Notes: a model not told the origin generated them from the letters alone. Shown: positions 56,000-64,000, counted from the stretch's first letter. The stretch is DNA of 64,000 nucleotides from Chitinophaga filiformis (GCF_021646545.1 NZ_JAKIRP010000002.1:1-64000); one strand, 5' to 3'. A program made the numbers and translations.

Positions 56000-57331
56000 C
56001 TAATCAACCTGTATCCAGCCATTCAGCTCTTCATAGTTAACAAACTGGTAGATACCATTGCTGCCTAAAACGTTAATATCTTTCCCCTTGGGAATCGTCG
56101 TTTTCACAGCCGCTATGCTGTCGGGTGCGTCGAATAAGCGTGTGCTTGTTTTAGTGAGCAATCGTTTATACGGCTGTCCGGATACAGATTTGCTCTCTAC
56201 AAATCCTTCCCGGCTATCAGGCAGCACTACTTTATACCAGTTGCCTGTGGCAGCCATCACATACATAATGTAGTTTGCCGGCAATTTTTCCAGAGAGGTG
56301 CTGTTTTTTATGGGAGAAGCATACAATGGCGTTGCAGTTGTGCTGCGGGCAGTTTGCCGGAGTAGGCTGGTATTGGCCTGTACTGTTGCAGGTTCTGGTC
56401 TGTTCCTGCTTACAAATGGTAGTGGATCAACGGCGCCGCTGTTGGTATATATGCCAAAATGCAGATGAGTGGGTGTTGTACGGGCATTACCTGTATTGCC
56501 CATCAGGCCCAGCGTATCGCCCGTACGTACTCTTTGCCCTTCTCTGACCAGTTGTGAGTCAAGATGTGCATAATACAGGGCATATGGTTTCCCGTTTGGA
56601 GATAAAAAGACCACTTTCCCTCCCAGGTTGGTCTGTCGGGTACTGGTAACAATACCATCCGCCGCTGCCACTACCGGTGTCCGGAATTTGCCGAAGATAT
56701 CGATCCCTTCATGACTACGGGCGCCTTTATCGCGTCTGTCACCCCAGAAACTGCCGATCCGGTGATCCATATTGCCTGCCACCGGAAATGCCAGTGAGGG
56801 GGCTGTATTGATGCTCACAGTATATTCACCGCTTTGCAGTAACTCTGGTTGCAGACGAAGTAAAAAACGGCCGTTTCGCTCTATCTCGTACTGTAAGCTG
56901 CCGGTAACAGTATCTGCCGTAGCCAGCAGCCGTGGTTTCTCACTCCCTTCTGCCGGTTGCCAGAGCTCGGTGAAAAGTTGCAGGCGGACTGATGATTTTA
57001 CAGTGATCTGAACATCCAGCCTGTCACCACGACGCGCTGTAAAAAGATAACCGGCAGCATCCGGTTTCTCTGCAGCAAAATACCCCGTTTCCCTGTAAGG
57101 CAACGTTACTGTCAATGGACGGACCAAGGCCTTTTCTGCAGCCGCAAACCACAGGCTGCCCATTGTACTGGTACCCAGTCCGGCGTCTGTAATACGGCTG
57201 GCATACTGCTCATGGGCGGTTTTCTTTGCAAATAAGCCCCGTTTTGACGACGAACACGCCGTGCATACAAGAAGGCAGTATATGAAAAAAAGCCCCGTAA
57301 TCGGGCTGTTATATGCTATTCTGTTGATCAT
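56000..57331 (-). CDS. M23-family peptidoglycan peptidase lipoprotein with C-terminal SH3-like domains
   Basis: Protein of 443 residues. The start at 57331 is chosen because MINRIAYNS leads into a lipoprotein-like signal (FFIYCLLVCTACSSSKRG, acylated Cys26); the frame runs 17 codons further upstream. A beta-rich N-terminal region is followed by the LytM zinc-endopeptidase domain, with HEGIDIFGKFRTPV (zinc ligands His and Asp), AHLDSQLVREGQRV and THLHFGIY (second zinc-binding His). After it come two SH3-like segments (LYASPIKNSTSLEKLP, RLFDAPDSIAAVKTTIPKG). It should hydrolyse peptide cross-links in peptidoglycan from the periplasm. All metal ligands are present, so it is probably active. It is preceded by the unusual 41-bp palindrome region. 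Confidence 0.9.
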   Translation of the reverse strand: MINRIAYNSPITGLFFIYCLLVCTACSSSKRGLFAKKTAHEQYASRITDAGLGTSTMGSLWFAAAEKALVRPLTVTLPYRETGYFAAEKPDAAGYLFTARRGDRLDVQITVKSSVRLQLFTELWQPAEGSEKPRLLATADTVTGSLQYEIERNGRFLLRLQPELLQSGEYTVSINTAPSLAFPVAGNMDHRIGSFWGDRRDKGARSHEGIDIFGKFRTPVVAAADGIVTSTRQTNLGGKVVFLSPNGKPYALYYAHLDSQLVREGQRVRTGDTLGLMGNTGNARTTPTHLHFGIYTNSGAVDPLPFVSRNRPEPATVQANTSLLRQTARSTTATPLYASPIKNSTSLEKLPANYIMYVMAATGNWYKVVLPDSREGFVESKSVSGQPYKRLLTKTSTRLFDAPDSIAAVKTTIPKGKDINVLGSNGIYQFVNYEELNGWIQVD

Positions 57332-57510
57332 AACGATGTGTTTCAGAGTAAAGCATACAATTGTCACGCCAGTCGTTGACAAGTCAACTCCCCCCTCTTT
57401 GGATGCCCTTCCCTGTTACTCATCCTACCTTGACCGAAGGTCAGGCGAATCTCTACCGGATTCATGCTATCGGTTCTATTGTCCTGATGTGGGGATATGA
57501 CCAGGATGTA

Positions 57511-57595
57511 ACTAGCATATGACCAGGATTAACTTCCGATTATCCTCCGATTTGATCGGAGGATAATCGGAAGTTAATCCTGGTCATATGCTAGT
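57511..57595. repeat. perfect 41-bp palindrome with 3-nt loop
   Basis: Bases 57511-57551 are the exact reverse complement of 57555-57595, loop TTG. The outer arm (ATATGACCAGGAT, TAACT) is partly repeated just to the left at 57496, and CATATG recurs three times on the right. It lies between two - strand genes, 33 bp past the hydrolase stop. There is no T run, so it is not a standard terminator. Confidence 0.95.
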
Positions 57596-57627
57596 CATAT
57601 GCAACTCATATGCTCCGAAATGCCTCA

Positions 57628-58428
57628 TTATTTTGCAAATGACTCGAGCAAAGCCGCCGTTTTCTCCGGTGCTGTGATCATGGCATCATGCCCTGTTGCC
57701 AGCGAATAATACTTCCAGTCCTTACTATTCTTCGTTTTTTCAGCAAAGGGCACTATCGAAGGCAGCATTTTGACGGTACAGGCTATGTAGATCAGGGGAA
57801 GATGATTACCGTAGGGGTGCTGTAATGTCAGTTTTTGTGTAAATGTCCGGAAAGGATGACCTGACAGTCTTGCATTTACCCAACTGGCATCTGCAGGCTT
57901 GCTTACTCCGAATGTCTCTGCGGGCCATGCCGGGATAGTAAGGCCGCTGTCTTTTTCTGCGGCTTTTGACATGGCATCCTGCACCGCTTCCGGCTGAATA
58001 GAGAATGCACTCTGGCCGTTCTCCGGTAGTATCGCATCCAGAAATACCAGTTTGCTCAGCCGCTCAGGAATTCTGTCGGCAACACCGGCAATTACGGTTC
58101 CTGCATAGCTATGGCCTACAAGTATCACATTATGCAGATCTTCCATTTCAATAAGGTTGACAATATCTGAGATATGAGTTTCCAGATTGACGGCAGGACT
58201 CAGTATATTCTTGTGCTCTGCCAGTCCGCTGAGCGTAGGCGTATATACAATACCTCCATGTTCCCTCAGCTGACTGCTTACGCGTTGCCAGCACCAGCCG
58301 CCATGCCAGGCGCCATGTACCAGTACATATACGGGATGTTTGGAAGAAGGTGATTGTGCGTGTGTATCCGTTAACATGAAAACGGATATCAACAGGAGGA
58401 ATGCCAGTCTGACTTTTCTTATTTTCAT
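57628..58428 (-). CDS. exported alpha/beta hydrolase (salicylate-esterase-like)
   Basis: Protein of 266 residues. The ATG at 58428 is preferred because it begins a signal peptide (MKIRKVRLAFLLLISVFMLT); the longer frame adds 16 unlikely residues. Motifs: oxyanion region VLVHGAWHGGWCWQRV, nucleophile elbow VGHSYAGTVI (Ser in GHSYAG), and a catalytic His in TGHDAMITAPEKTA near the C-terminus. The HGAWHGGWCW signature is typical of the methyl-ketone/methyl-salicylate esterase-like subgroup. Substrate unknown. It is divergently transcribed from an HxlR-type regulator with an 84-bp shared control region, suggesting inducible expression in response to a small aromatic or electrophile. Confidence 0.92.
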   Translation of the reverse strand: MKIRKVRLAFLLLISVFMLTDTHAQSPSSKHPVYVLVHGAWHGGWCWQRVSSQLREHGGIVYTPTLSGLAEHKNILSPAVNLETHISDIVNLIEMEDLHNVILVGHSYAGTVIAGVADRIPERLSKLVFLDAILPENGQSAFSIQPEAVQDAMSKAAEKDSGLTIPAWPAETFGVSKPADASWVNARLSGHPFRTFTQKLTLQHPYGNHLPLIYIACTVKMLPSIVPFAEKTKNSKDWKYYSLATGHDAMITAPEKTAALLESFAK

Positions 58429-58445
58429 AATGTTTATTTTTGAGG

Positions 58446-58477
58446 CAAATTTATCCCGGCCTATTATGGCTGGCAAT
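58446..58477 (-). promoter_or_regulatory. promoter of the alpha/beta hydrolase gene
   Basis: On the - strand TAAATTTG (58446-58453) is an exact TAnnTTTG box. ATTG (58474-58477) is a near -33 element with a 20-bp spacer. Confidence 0.55.
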
Positions 58478-58479
58478 AA

Positions 58480-58495
58480 CTCACCCGAAAGTGAG
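58480..58495. promoter_or_regulatory. possible HxlR operator
   Basis: Short inverted repeat CTCAC-ccgaaa-GTGAG between the divergent hydrolase and HxlR genes, immediately upstream of the hydrolase -33 element. The arms are short and the assignment rests on position. Confidence 0.3.
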
Positions 58496-58512
58496 CCTTT
58501 AAATGAATCTAT

Positions 58513-58902
58513 ATGGCGAGCAAGATTAAGGAGAATTCTACCAATGCATATAACCTGAAAATACTGGCTGCTTCCTGTGAAGTGAATGAAATTCTGAAGA
58601 TGATCAGTCCCCGGTGGAAGATGCAGATCCTGTACTGCATCTCACAGGGCGTACGGCAGTTCAGTCGCCTGAAAGAAGCCTTTCCTTCCCTGTCGGATCA
58701 GGTATTGGGGAAAAGGTTGAAAGAGCTGGTGGATGAAGGATTGGCAGAAAAAACAATGTTGCCTGATACAGTGCCTCCACAAACCATTTATACGCAGACA
58801 GAGAAAGGAGCCGCACTGCTGGCTATTATCCTGGACCTGCATCTGTGGGGCAAAAAAGACTGGGGATCTGGTCCTATGGAGTTCTGTAAATTTTCTAAGT
58901 AG
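58513..58902 (+). CDS. HxlR-family transcriptional regulator
   Basis: Protein of 129 residues, a winged-helix regulator: SPRWKMQILYCISQGVRQFSRL, then the recognition region LSDQVLGKRLKELVDEGL and the wing with YTQTEKG. These are the family hallmarks. Members act as dimers and often control a divergently transcribed detoxification or metabolic gene; here that is the alpha/beta hydrolase. No cysteine sits in the usual redox-sensing position near the N-terminus (C22 is the only nearby one), so the signal is unknown. A terminator-like hairpin follows. Confidence 0.92.
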   Translation: MASKIKENSTNAYNLKILAASCEVNEILKMISPRWKMQILYCISQGVRQFSRLKEAFPSLSDQVLGKRLKELVDEGLAEKTMLPDTVPPQTIYTQTEKGAALLAIILDLHLWGKKDWGSGPMEFCKFSK

Positions 58903-58975
58903 AAAGTGAGAAGTATAACAAGATGCTCAGCGTTATTTTAACAATGATAAACCGCTATCAGGCATTCGAATAGCA

Positions 58976-59006
58976 GAAGGTGTATCAGACTTGATGATAC
59001 ACCTTC
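58976..59006. terminator. bidirectional terminator between HxlR gene and lipoprotein gene
   Basis: Perfect 12-bp stem GAAGGTGTATCA / TGATACACCTTC with a 7-nt loop, followed by GTTTT, between convergent genes ending at 58902 and 59062. Confidence 0.65.
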
Positions 59007-59061
59007 GTTTTGCTGGGATTTCAACAAAAGATGTGACTTTTTATATACAGATATATCAGTG

Positions 59062-59445
59062 TCAAAAGCTGTAGGTGGCCGACGTATTGAGAATTTCTCC
59101 CGTTGAAATACCTTCTTTTTTCAAATCCCCATCCACAAAGATCTGCACTTTTAATGATGAAGAAGCATTTACTCCCGATCCGACTACTGCTGCTGTTACC
59201 AGTACAGTGCCCGGTGGAACGGTGATCTCTGGACTGGTCCATGTGGCGCCACTAAGTCCGGTAGCAGTTGTCTGATGGCCATCATAAGCATAGGCAGCTG
59301 CAGTGAGTGTGCAACCTGCACTGGCGATAGCTTTGAATACAACTTTATGGGAAGAAGATGATGGTTTGTTATCATCGTCTTTTGAACAGGCAGTAAAAGT
59401 TGAGGCGAACATCAATGCCAGAAGGGCGTTTCTTAAAAATTTCAT
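59062..59445 (-). CDS. small hypothetical lipoprotein
   Basis: Protein of 127 residues with a clear lipoprotein signal (MKFLRNALLALMFASTFTACSKDDD, acylated Cys20). The acidic stretch after the Cys is typical of Bacteroidota outer-membrane or surface lipoproteins. The mature domain is a small beta-sandwich by pattern (HKVVFKAIASAGCTLTAAAY, ITVPPGTVLVTAAVVG, LKVQIFVDGDLKKEG) with one free Cys. Its layout recalls MmpS-like or other single-domain Ig-like lipoproteins, but I cannot assign it. It is a single gene, convergent with the HxlR gene. Confidence 0.75.
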   Translation of the reverse strand: MKFLRNALLALMFASTFTACSKDDDNKPSSSSHKVVFKAIASAGCTLTAAAYAYDGHQTTATGLSGATWTSPEITVPPGTVLVTAAVVGSGVNASSSLKVQIFVDGDLKKEGISTGEILNTSATYSF

Positions 59446-59605
59446 ACATGCAAAGTTTGGTAAAATGCCTACTCTTTCAGTTAATCAGTTTTCGGCGTCC
59501 CTGTTATCGGAAAACAAAGTTATACTTGCCCGTTAGCCATGACAATACCGGGAACCCATGATTTATTTCTACCTGTTTCCAGGTATTTCTTTAATTTTAC
59601 CCACC

Positions 59606-61588
59606 ATGATCCGTGTACTTAACCTTGTAGCATTATTCGTAGTAATCTCTTTATGTAGCAAAGCACAGTTGCCCCTTGATCAGCAGAGATATTATGATAG
59701 CTTGACAACCATATTACAGCATACACGCTCCGACAGTATAAAGGCGAGAGCTCATTATGCACTGGTATATTACTGGGTGCCCAGAGATACGGCAAAGGCC
59801 AGGCAATGCCTGGATGAAGCACGTAGGTTGAGTAAACAGTACCCCTTCCTGCAGGCTATTTCCTACGGACATGAAGGCTATATCTATTATAGTTCCGATA
59901 TCGACAGGAGTGATGCTTCTTTTGCCGTCGCAGACAGTCTTCTAAACAGCTTTGCCACAAAGGAAGCATACCAGGCAAGAGCAAACGTATGGATAAACCG
60001 TGCAGCCATCCGGCAGAGAAAAGATGATGACAGGGGCTACATTGATATTGTGCTGAACAGGGCCATTCCATATGCACTCAAAGCAGGCGATAGTGCTATT
60101 GTGGCTTCACAATATGTAGGTGTAGGTCTCGCATTTATGAACCTGGAACAATACGACAAAGCTGAACCTTACTTTGATAAAGCTATCAGGATCTTTCAAT
60201 CTATCAACACACAACCATCAAGATTAGTGGCCGCGCTGAACAGGGCAGGAGAGAATTACGTCTACCTGAAGAAATATGATGAGGCGAAGAAAATAGTCGC
60301 CACTGTAAAAACACTGCTTGCTCCCTATCCCGATTCAGAGTTGTATGCCGTGCATTATATGGTGGAAGGATTGTGTTATTTACATGATCAGCAGTATACA
60401 CAGGCAGAGGCTAGTTTTAATAAAGGAATAACGGCTGCCCGGGGACCTAATAAAGCTTATGTGATACAGGAACTCTCATTCTATAAGGTAAAAGCATTAC
60501 TGGCCAATAAAAAATATGAACCGGCAAAACAGCAACTCCTGGAACTTTCCAGTAATGAGGAAGTGATGGAGCTCGGCAGCAGCAGACTGGAAATATATGA
60601 GGGACTGGCAACGAGTTATGCAGGCCTCGGACAGATGAAGCCTGCCTATGAATGGATGAAACAGGCCCGACACCTGAGCGATAGCCTGCATGAAAGTGAT
60701 CTCGCTAATGATATCAATGACCTCGAAATAAAGTACCAGCGCGCTGAAAGTCAGAAGGAGATCATTACACTGAAAGCAAAAAATGAACAGGCAGCCCTCT
60801 CAGCAAAGAACAGCCGTTTATATATATTACTTCTTGCTTCAACTACTTTACTTTTACTGATAGTGGCCACATTTGCATTGTTGTACTATCGTAGTAACAG
60901 AAAGTTGCTCATGCAAAAAGAACTGAACCATCGGCAGGAATTGAAGGACATTGAGCAACAACAACGCCTGCAATTCGGGCAGGCCGTGTTACAGGGGGAG
61001 GAACAGGAACGCCGTAGGCTCGCCAGAGATCTGCATGATGGCCTGGGAGGAATGCTGGCAGGTGTGAAAATAAACCTGTCAGGCCAGGTAGAGAAGATAG
61101 CAGCTGAACAACAGGGGGAACTCCGGAAGACCATCAGCCAGCTGGATGATTCAGTGACAGAGCTGCGCCGTATTGCCCACAATATGATGCCGGCCAACCT
61201 GTTGAAGTTTGGGTTGCAGACCGCACTGAAAGACTTAAGTGAATCGTTGATGACAGCTGCTGTAAAAATAGATTTTCAGGCTTATGGTATTGAACCGTCT
61301 ATGCCGGAACAAACACAGATAAACATCTACCGCATTGTACAGGAACTGCTGGCAAATGCTATGCGTCATGCAGAAGCCAGTAATATTATCCTGCAATGCA
61401 GCCAGGATGGAGATACCTTCCTGATCACTCAGGAAGACAATGGGAAAGGTTTTGACACTTCCGTCAACGGAAAGGGTATAGGACTTAGTAATATCAGGAA
61501 CAGGGTAGGCTTCCTGAGGGGAATGATGGACATTACATCTGTTATCAACGAAGGAACTACAATAAATATAGAACTACATGTCGGATAA
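59606..61588 (+). CDS. TPR-containing sensor histidine kinase (NarX/LiaS type, HisKA_3)
   Basis: Protein of 660 residues. The ATG at 59606 is preferred because it opens a signal peptide (MIRVLNLVALFVVISLCSKA); an in-frame ATG at 59558 is possible. The periplasmic part carries about six tetratricopeptide repeats (for example AEPYFDKAIRIFQSI and AEASFNKGITAARG), then one membrane segment (LYILLLASTTLLLLIVATFALLY split by charge), a coiled coil, and a HisKA_3 dimerisation domain with the phospho-acceptor His codon at 61034 (ARDLHDGLGG). The ATPase domain follows (QELLANAMRHAEA, GKGIGLSNIRNRV). TPRs suggest protein-protein sensing. Its stop overlaps the response-regulator start by 11 bp. A TAATTTTA box lies very close to the start (59592). 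Confidence 0.93.
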   Translation: MIRVLNLVALFVVISLCSKAQLPLDQQRYYDSLTTILQHTRSDSIKARAHYALVYYWVPRDTAKARQCLDEARRLSKQYPFLQAISYGHEGYIYYSSDIDRSDASFAVADSLLNSFATKEAYQARANVWINRAAIRQRKDDDRGYIDIVLNRAIPYALKAGDSAIVASQYVGVGLAFMNLEQYDKAEPYFDKAIRIFQSINTQPSRLVAALNRAGENYVYLKKYDEAKKIVATVKTLLAPYPDSELYAVHYMVEGLCYLHDQQYTQAEASFNKGITAARGPNKAYVIQELSFYKVKALLANKKYEPAKQQLLELSSNEEVMELGSSRLEIYEGLATSYAGLGQMKPAYEWMKQARHLSDSLHESDLANDINDLEIKYQRAESQKEIITLKAKNEQAALSAKNSRLYILLLASTTLLLLIVATFALLYYRSNRKLLMQKELNHRQELKDIEQQQRLQFGQAVLQGEEQERRRLARDLHDGLGGMLAGVKINLSGQVEKIAAEQQGELRKTISQLDDSVTELRRIAHNMMPANLLKFGLQTALKDLSESLMTAAVKIDFQAYGIEPSMPEQTQINIYRIVQELLANAMRHAEASNIILQCSQDGDTFLITQEDNGKGFDTSVNGKGIGLSNIRNRVGFLRGMMDITSVINEGTTINIELHVG

Positions 61589-62216
61589 TAAGACCACACT
61601 TGCCATTGTGGATGATCATCCAATTGTACAGGAGGGACTACAAAAACTGCTGGTTAATGCGGCCGATATCAGCATTGTGGGTTGTTTTACCACAGGGACA
61701 GACTTTATCCATTTCCTGAAGAGGCACGCTATAAATATTGTGCTGCTGGATATCAGCCTGCCTGATGTTAGCGGCATCGATCTTTGCAGGGAAATAAAGA
61801 AGCTATCGCCAGATACCAGTGTGCTGGCATTGAGCAATCACAGTGAACGCAGTATGGTGCTGCAGATGTTGCAGAATGGCGCAACAGGGTACCTGCTGAA
61901 GAACATCTCCGGAGAAGAATTAATATCATGTATTAACGAGGCATTGAACGGACAACTCACTTTCAGTCATGCGGTGAAAGAGATCTTGTCCAGGCCCTCT
62001 GTGAATGAATTAAAAGATATTCCCAGGCTGACCAAAAGGGAAAAAGAAATCCTGCAACTCATTGCCGATGGTATGACTACAACTGATATTGCCGGAACAT
62101 TACATTTAAGTCCGTTGACAGTAGAAACGCATCGCAAAAGCCTCTTGCAGAAATTTGAAGTCAAAAATGTGGCAGCGATGATCAGGGCAGCGATTGAGCT
62201 GAAGCTAATACCCTAA
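61578..62216 (+). CDS. NarL/FixJ-family response regulator
   Basis: Protein of 212 residues. The receiver domain has D12/D13, phosphorylation site D58 (IVLLDISLPDVSG) and the conserved Lys in GYLLKNISG. The C-terminal LuxR-type helix-turn-helix shows LTKREKEILQLIADGMTT, IAGTLHLSPLTVETHRKSLL and KNVAAMIRAAI. It is the partner of the overlapping TPR kinase. Target genes are not identifiable from this window. Its coding end overlaps the convergent membrane-protein gene by 4 bp, so the two transcripts run into each other. Confidence 0.95.
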   Translation: MSDNKTTLAIVDDHPIVQEGLQKLLVNAADISIVGCFTTGTDFIHFLKRHAINIVLLDISLPDVSGIDLCREIKKLSPDTSVLALSNHSERSMVLQMLQNGATGYLLKNISGEELISCINEALNGQLTFSHAVKEILSRPSVNELKDIPRLTKREKEILQLIADGMTTTDIAGTLHLSPLTVETHRKSLLQKFEVKNVAAMIRAAIELKLIP

Positions 62217-63196
62217 TTGCCATGTTCCGCCCTCTGTTTAACGATCTGTAATATATTATTCTGAATATCTTCCATGATCCAGCCGGCCCACCAGCTGGCA
62301 TAGAAGTTAAAGGATGTGGTCAGTTTGAAGTGACTGTACAGATGTAATCTGTATGTATGATCGTTTAGAGCCTCAAGCTCATAAGTGCCGTTCAGTACAT
62401 CAAAATAGTCGCCGCCCACTACTATATGTTCATCCATCGTGGTAGATGGAATATCATATGGATTTGCCTTAATAGTAAAACTCATTTTCTGCTGATGTAG
62501 GTAATCTGTTACAGTTTCGTCGAATATCAGGCCTTTATCAAAGATGGCCTTACGGAAGGCGCCCGGTCCCTCAAAGTTCAGTTCTGCTTTTATCGGACGG
62601 GGAAATCCGAGGAACCTTGTGAACCATCCTTTATCCTGTGCTTCGCTGATTTCTCTTACGCGTGTTACATTATTCCAGATCTGTTCTTTATTGGCATGGA
62701 TATCTATGTAGGTATCCGCCTTGTAGCGGCCAGGTATTTTGGCAATGCGTTGTTCGATAGGAGAGATGAACAAGGGTAGCAATAGAATGAGCGAGATGTA
62801 CATCTTCTCATTTTTATGTTTTTTGATCTTGTAGTGCCCTGCTATTAAGCCTCCTATGGATGCCGCTACGAGAAAGAGCGGCATGATCATGATCCAGCAT
62901 GCCCAACCTTCAATTTTAAGCAGTATTGTAACAATAAAGAAGATAGAGAGTGGTAGCCATGGCATGCATATACGGTAGGCTCTTGAATATACCTTTTCAA
63001 TGGGAGCAAGCTTGATGGCTAATGCGCCGAGACCGAAAGGGACAAAGAACAGGAAGGCAAAGGTCATCAGCTTAAAAAAATCGCCTGGCACGGTCTCGCT
63101 GAAAAGACCACGGACAATTAACGCAAATACAACCGGTACGAGGGTTGCGATCAGGTTGTTTTTATCTGGAAATTTCATATGTAAGGGAATATGCAT
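62213..63196 (-). CDS. membrane protein fused to a SRPBCC-like ligand-binding domain
   Basis: Protein of 327 residues. The first about 150 residues hold four or five hydrophobic segments (LIATLVPVVFALIVRGL, LMTFAFLFFVPFGLGALAI, WLPLSIFFIVTILLKI, CWIMIMPLFLVAASIGGLIAG, MYISLILLLPLFISPI). Then comes a soluble START/SRPBCC-type domain (DTYIDIHANKEQIWNNVTRV ... LGFPRPIKAELNFEGPGAFR ... YDIPSTTMDEHIVVGGDYFD ... YRLHLYSHFKLTTSFNFYASWW) that would bind a hydrophobic ligand in a deep pocket. Similar hypothetical proteins are known in Bacteroidota, but without a function I can name. It is transcribed divergently from the ECF sigma gene. Confidence 0.75.
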   Translation of the reverse strand: MHIPLHMKFPDKNNLIATLVPVVFALIVRGLFSETVPGDFFKLMTFAFLFFVPFGLGALAIKLAPIEKVYSRAYRICMPWLPLSIFFIVTILLKIEGWACWIMIMPLFLVAASIGGLIAGHYKIKKHKNEKMYISLILLLPLFISPIEQRIAKIPGRYKADTYIDIHANKEQIWNNVTRVREISEAQDKGWFTRFLGFPRPIKAELNFEGPGAFRKAIFDKGLIFDETVTDYLHQQKMSFTIKANPYDIPSTTMDEHIVVGGDYFDVLNGTYELEALNDHTYRLHLYSHFKLTTSFNFYASWWAGWIMEDIQNNILQIVKQRAEHGN

Positions 63197-63301
63197 TAAA
63201 GATAGTCAAACGCAATAATATCGCCGTCAGGAAAAATTTATTTGACGAGGCAACCCTTTCTCTGTAAACTGCATTTATAGAAATACAAACCCGCTGTTCT
63301 C

Positions 63302-63856
63302 TTGAATATACCGGAACTCATAAAAGAAGCTAAAAAAGGCAGTACGGCGGCCCAGCGATACCTGTTTGACCTGTTGTCAGACAGGATGCTGATGGTATGC
63401 CGCCGCTATGTCAGGAATCAGCAGGATGCCGAAGAGCTGTTGCTCGATGGCTTTTATAAGTTCTTTAAGTCCCTGCCGGACCTGCATTACCAGGGAGACG
63501 CCGCCCTGCATAACTGGGTGAAGCGGATCATGATCAACGAATGCCTGATGTTCCTGCGCAAGAAGAACGCATTTGTGGTGGTATCAGAACATGTGGCTGA
63601 AACAATGGCCCTGGAAGAGGATGTGCTGAACAATCTGTCGGCCGCAGAGATCTTCAACCTGGTGATACAATTACCCGCAGGTTACAGAACGGTATTCAAC
63701 CTGTATGTCATTGAGGGTATGAATCACGCGGAGATAGCCGCCTTGCTGGGAGTATCAGAAGGCACCTCCAAGTCACAGTTAAGCAAGGCCAAATCCTTAT
63801 TACAAAAAATGCTCACGCAGCAAAATATTGAGTATGTCAAACGAAAAACACAGTGA
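63302..63856 (+). CDS. ECF RNA polymerase sigma factor (sigma-70 family)
   Basis: Protein of 184 residues. The start is a TTG at 63302; no upstream in-frame ATG exists and the first internal ATG would remove part of region 2. Region 2 is marked by RRYVRNQQDAEELLLDGFYKFFKSL and region 4 by LPAGYRTVFNLYVIEGMNHAEIAALLGVS with its helix-turn-helix (EGTSKSQLSKAKSLLQ). It directs RNA polymerase to a small regulon, and ECF factors of this type are usually controlled by a membrane anti-sigma factor. The next gene overlaps it by 23 bp and is a good candidate for that partner. A weak promoter-like pair (TTTG 63241, TAAACTGC 63265) is upstream. Confidence 0.92.
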   Translation: MNIPELIKEAKKGSTAAQRYLFDLLSDRMLMVCRRYVRNQQDAEELLLDGFYKFFKSLPDLHYQGDAALHNWVKRIMINECLMFLRKKNAFVVVSEHVAETMALEEDVLNNLSAAEIFNLVIQLPAGYRTVFNLYVIEGMNHAEIAALLGVSEGTSKSQLSKAKSLLQKMLTQQNIEYVKRKTQ

Positions 63857-64000
63857 TAGCTGGATAGGTGAACTGGATGCTCTGGAAGCTTTGCCAGGTG
63901 AGGCACCGTTTGATAAAGCGGTGGCATGGGGCCGTTTGCATCAGCGGATGGACGAAAAAAAGACTAAAAAGAGAGTGATCTGGTACTGGGCAGCGGCTTG
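63834..64000 (+). CDS. ECF-sigma partner protein, 3'-truncated by the window end
   Basis: Begins at the ATG at 63834 inside the end of the sigma gene (23-bp overlap) and stays open to the window end, giving 55 residues. A cytoplasmic acidic/charged stretch (DSWIGELDALEALPGEAPF, then KAVAWGRLHQRMDEKKTKKR) is followed by the beginning of a hydrophobic segment (VIWYWAAA). A soluble N-terminus before one membrane span, cotranscribed with an ECF sigma gene, is the usual shape of a membrane anti-sigma factor or its Bacteroidota variant. The sequence visible is too short for a family call. Confidence 0.75.
   Translation, partial: MSNEKHSDSWIGELDALEALPGEAPFDKAVAWGRLHQRMDEKKTKKRVIWYWAAA

Noticed and set aside
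57375-57388. GTTGACAAGTCAAC palindrome upstream of the M23 gene as an operator
   Set aside because: Arms of only 6 bp and no regulator gene nearby; expected by chance at this scale.

Overview
The window looks like chromosomal DNA of a Bacteroidota bacterium, most likely a Chitinophaga-type member of the Chitinophagaceae. This is inferred from the TonB receptor with a carboxypeptidase-like N-terminal extension, the scarcity of Shine-Dalgarno sequences, several TAnnTTTG promoter boxes, and the mix of lipoproteins, an ECF sigma factor and two-component systems. I ran no database search, so the genus is an inference.

Region 1 (1-39.2 kb) is the right-hand part of a large nonribosomal peptide synthetase (NRPS) cluster, all on the + strand and very tightly spaced. 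Four synthetase genes (the first cut by the window edge) carry 11 adenylation, 11 carrier and 10 condensation domains and one terminal thioesterase. Reading the adenylation pockets by eye suggests ...Lys-Lys-Leu-(Gly?)-X-X-X-X-Asn-Gly-Asn followed by release. X is one unidentified substrate used four times in a row by an unusual adenylation subtype. The third X module is split between two genes, with a methyltransferase gene lying in the break. Downstream come a CmlA-like di-iron beta-hydroxylase, a SyrP-like Fe(II)/2-oxoglutarate hydroxylase and a KamA-type radical SAM protein. A perfect 13-bp hairpin terminator closes the cluster. The expected product is a long, beta-hydroxylated, probably cyclic (lipo)peptide. 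A convergent TonB-dependent siderophore-type receptor hints at an iron link.

Region 2 (39.2-46.4 kb) is mostly on the - strand: the receptor, an esterase-like/choice-of-anchor lipoprotein, an alkyltransferase-like DNA-repair protein, and a Crp-type regulator followed by an NTF2-like protein and a quinone-oxidoreductase-like enzyme.

Region 3 (46.5-50.6 kb) is a five-gene - strand operon: a secreted 26-residue-repeat protein, a Pro/Lys/Val-rich protein, an outer-membrane barrel, an OmpR-type regulator and a sensor kinase. It has a good Bacteroidota promoter at its head.

Region 4 (50.7-64 kb) holds ordinary accessory and housekeeping genes: DinB-like, SDR, DUF1361, ferritin-like, amidohydrolase, M23 peptidase, alpha/beta hydrolase with a divergent HxlR regulator, a TPR sensor kinase/NarL pair, a membrane-SRPBCC protein, and an ECF sigma factor with the start of its partner gene. 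Two striking palindromic intergenic elements lie here (52.4 and 57.5 kb). No tRNA, rRNA, CRISPR array, transposase or prophage gene was seen.
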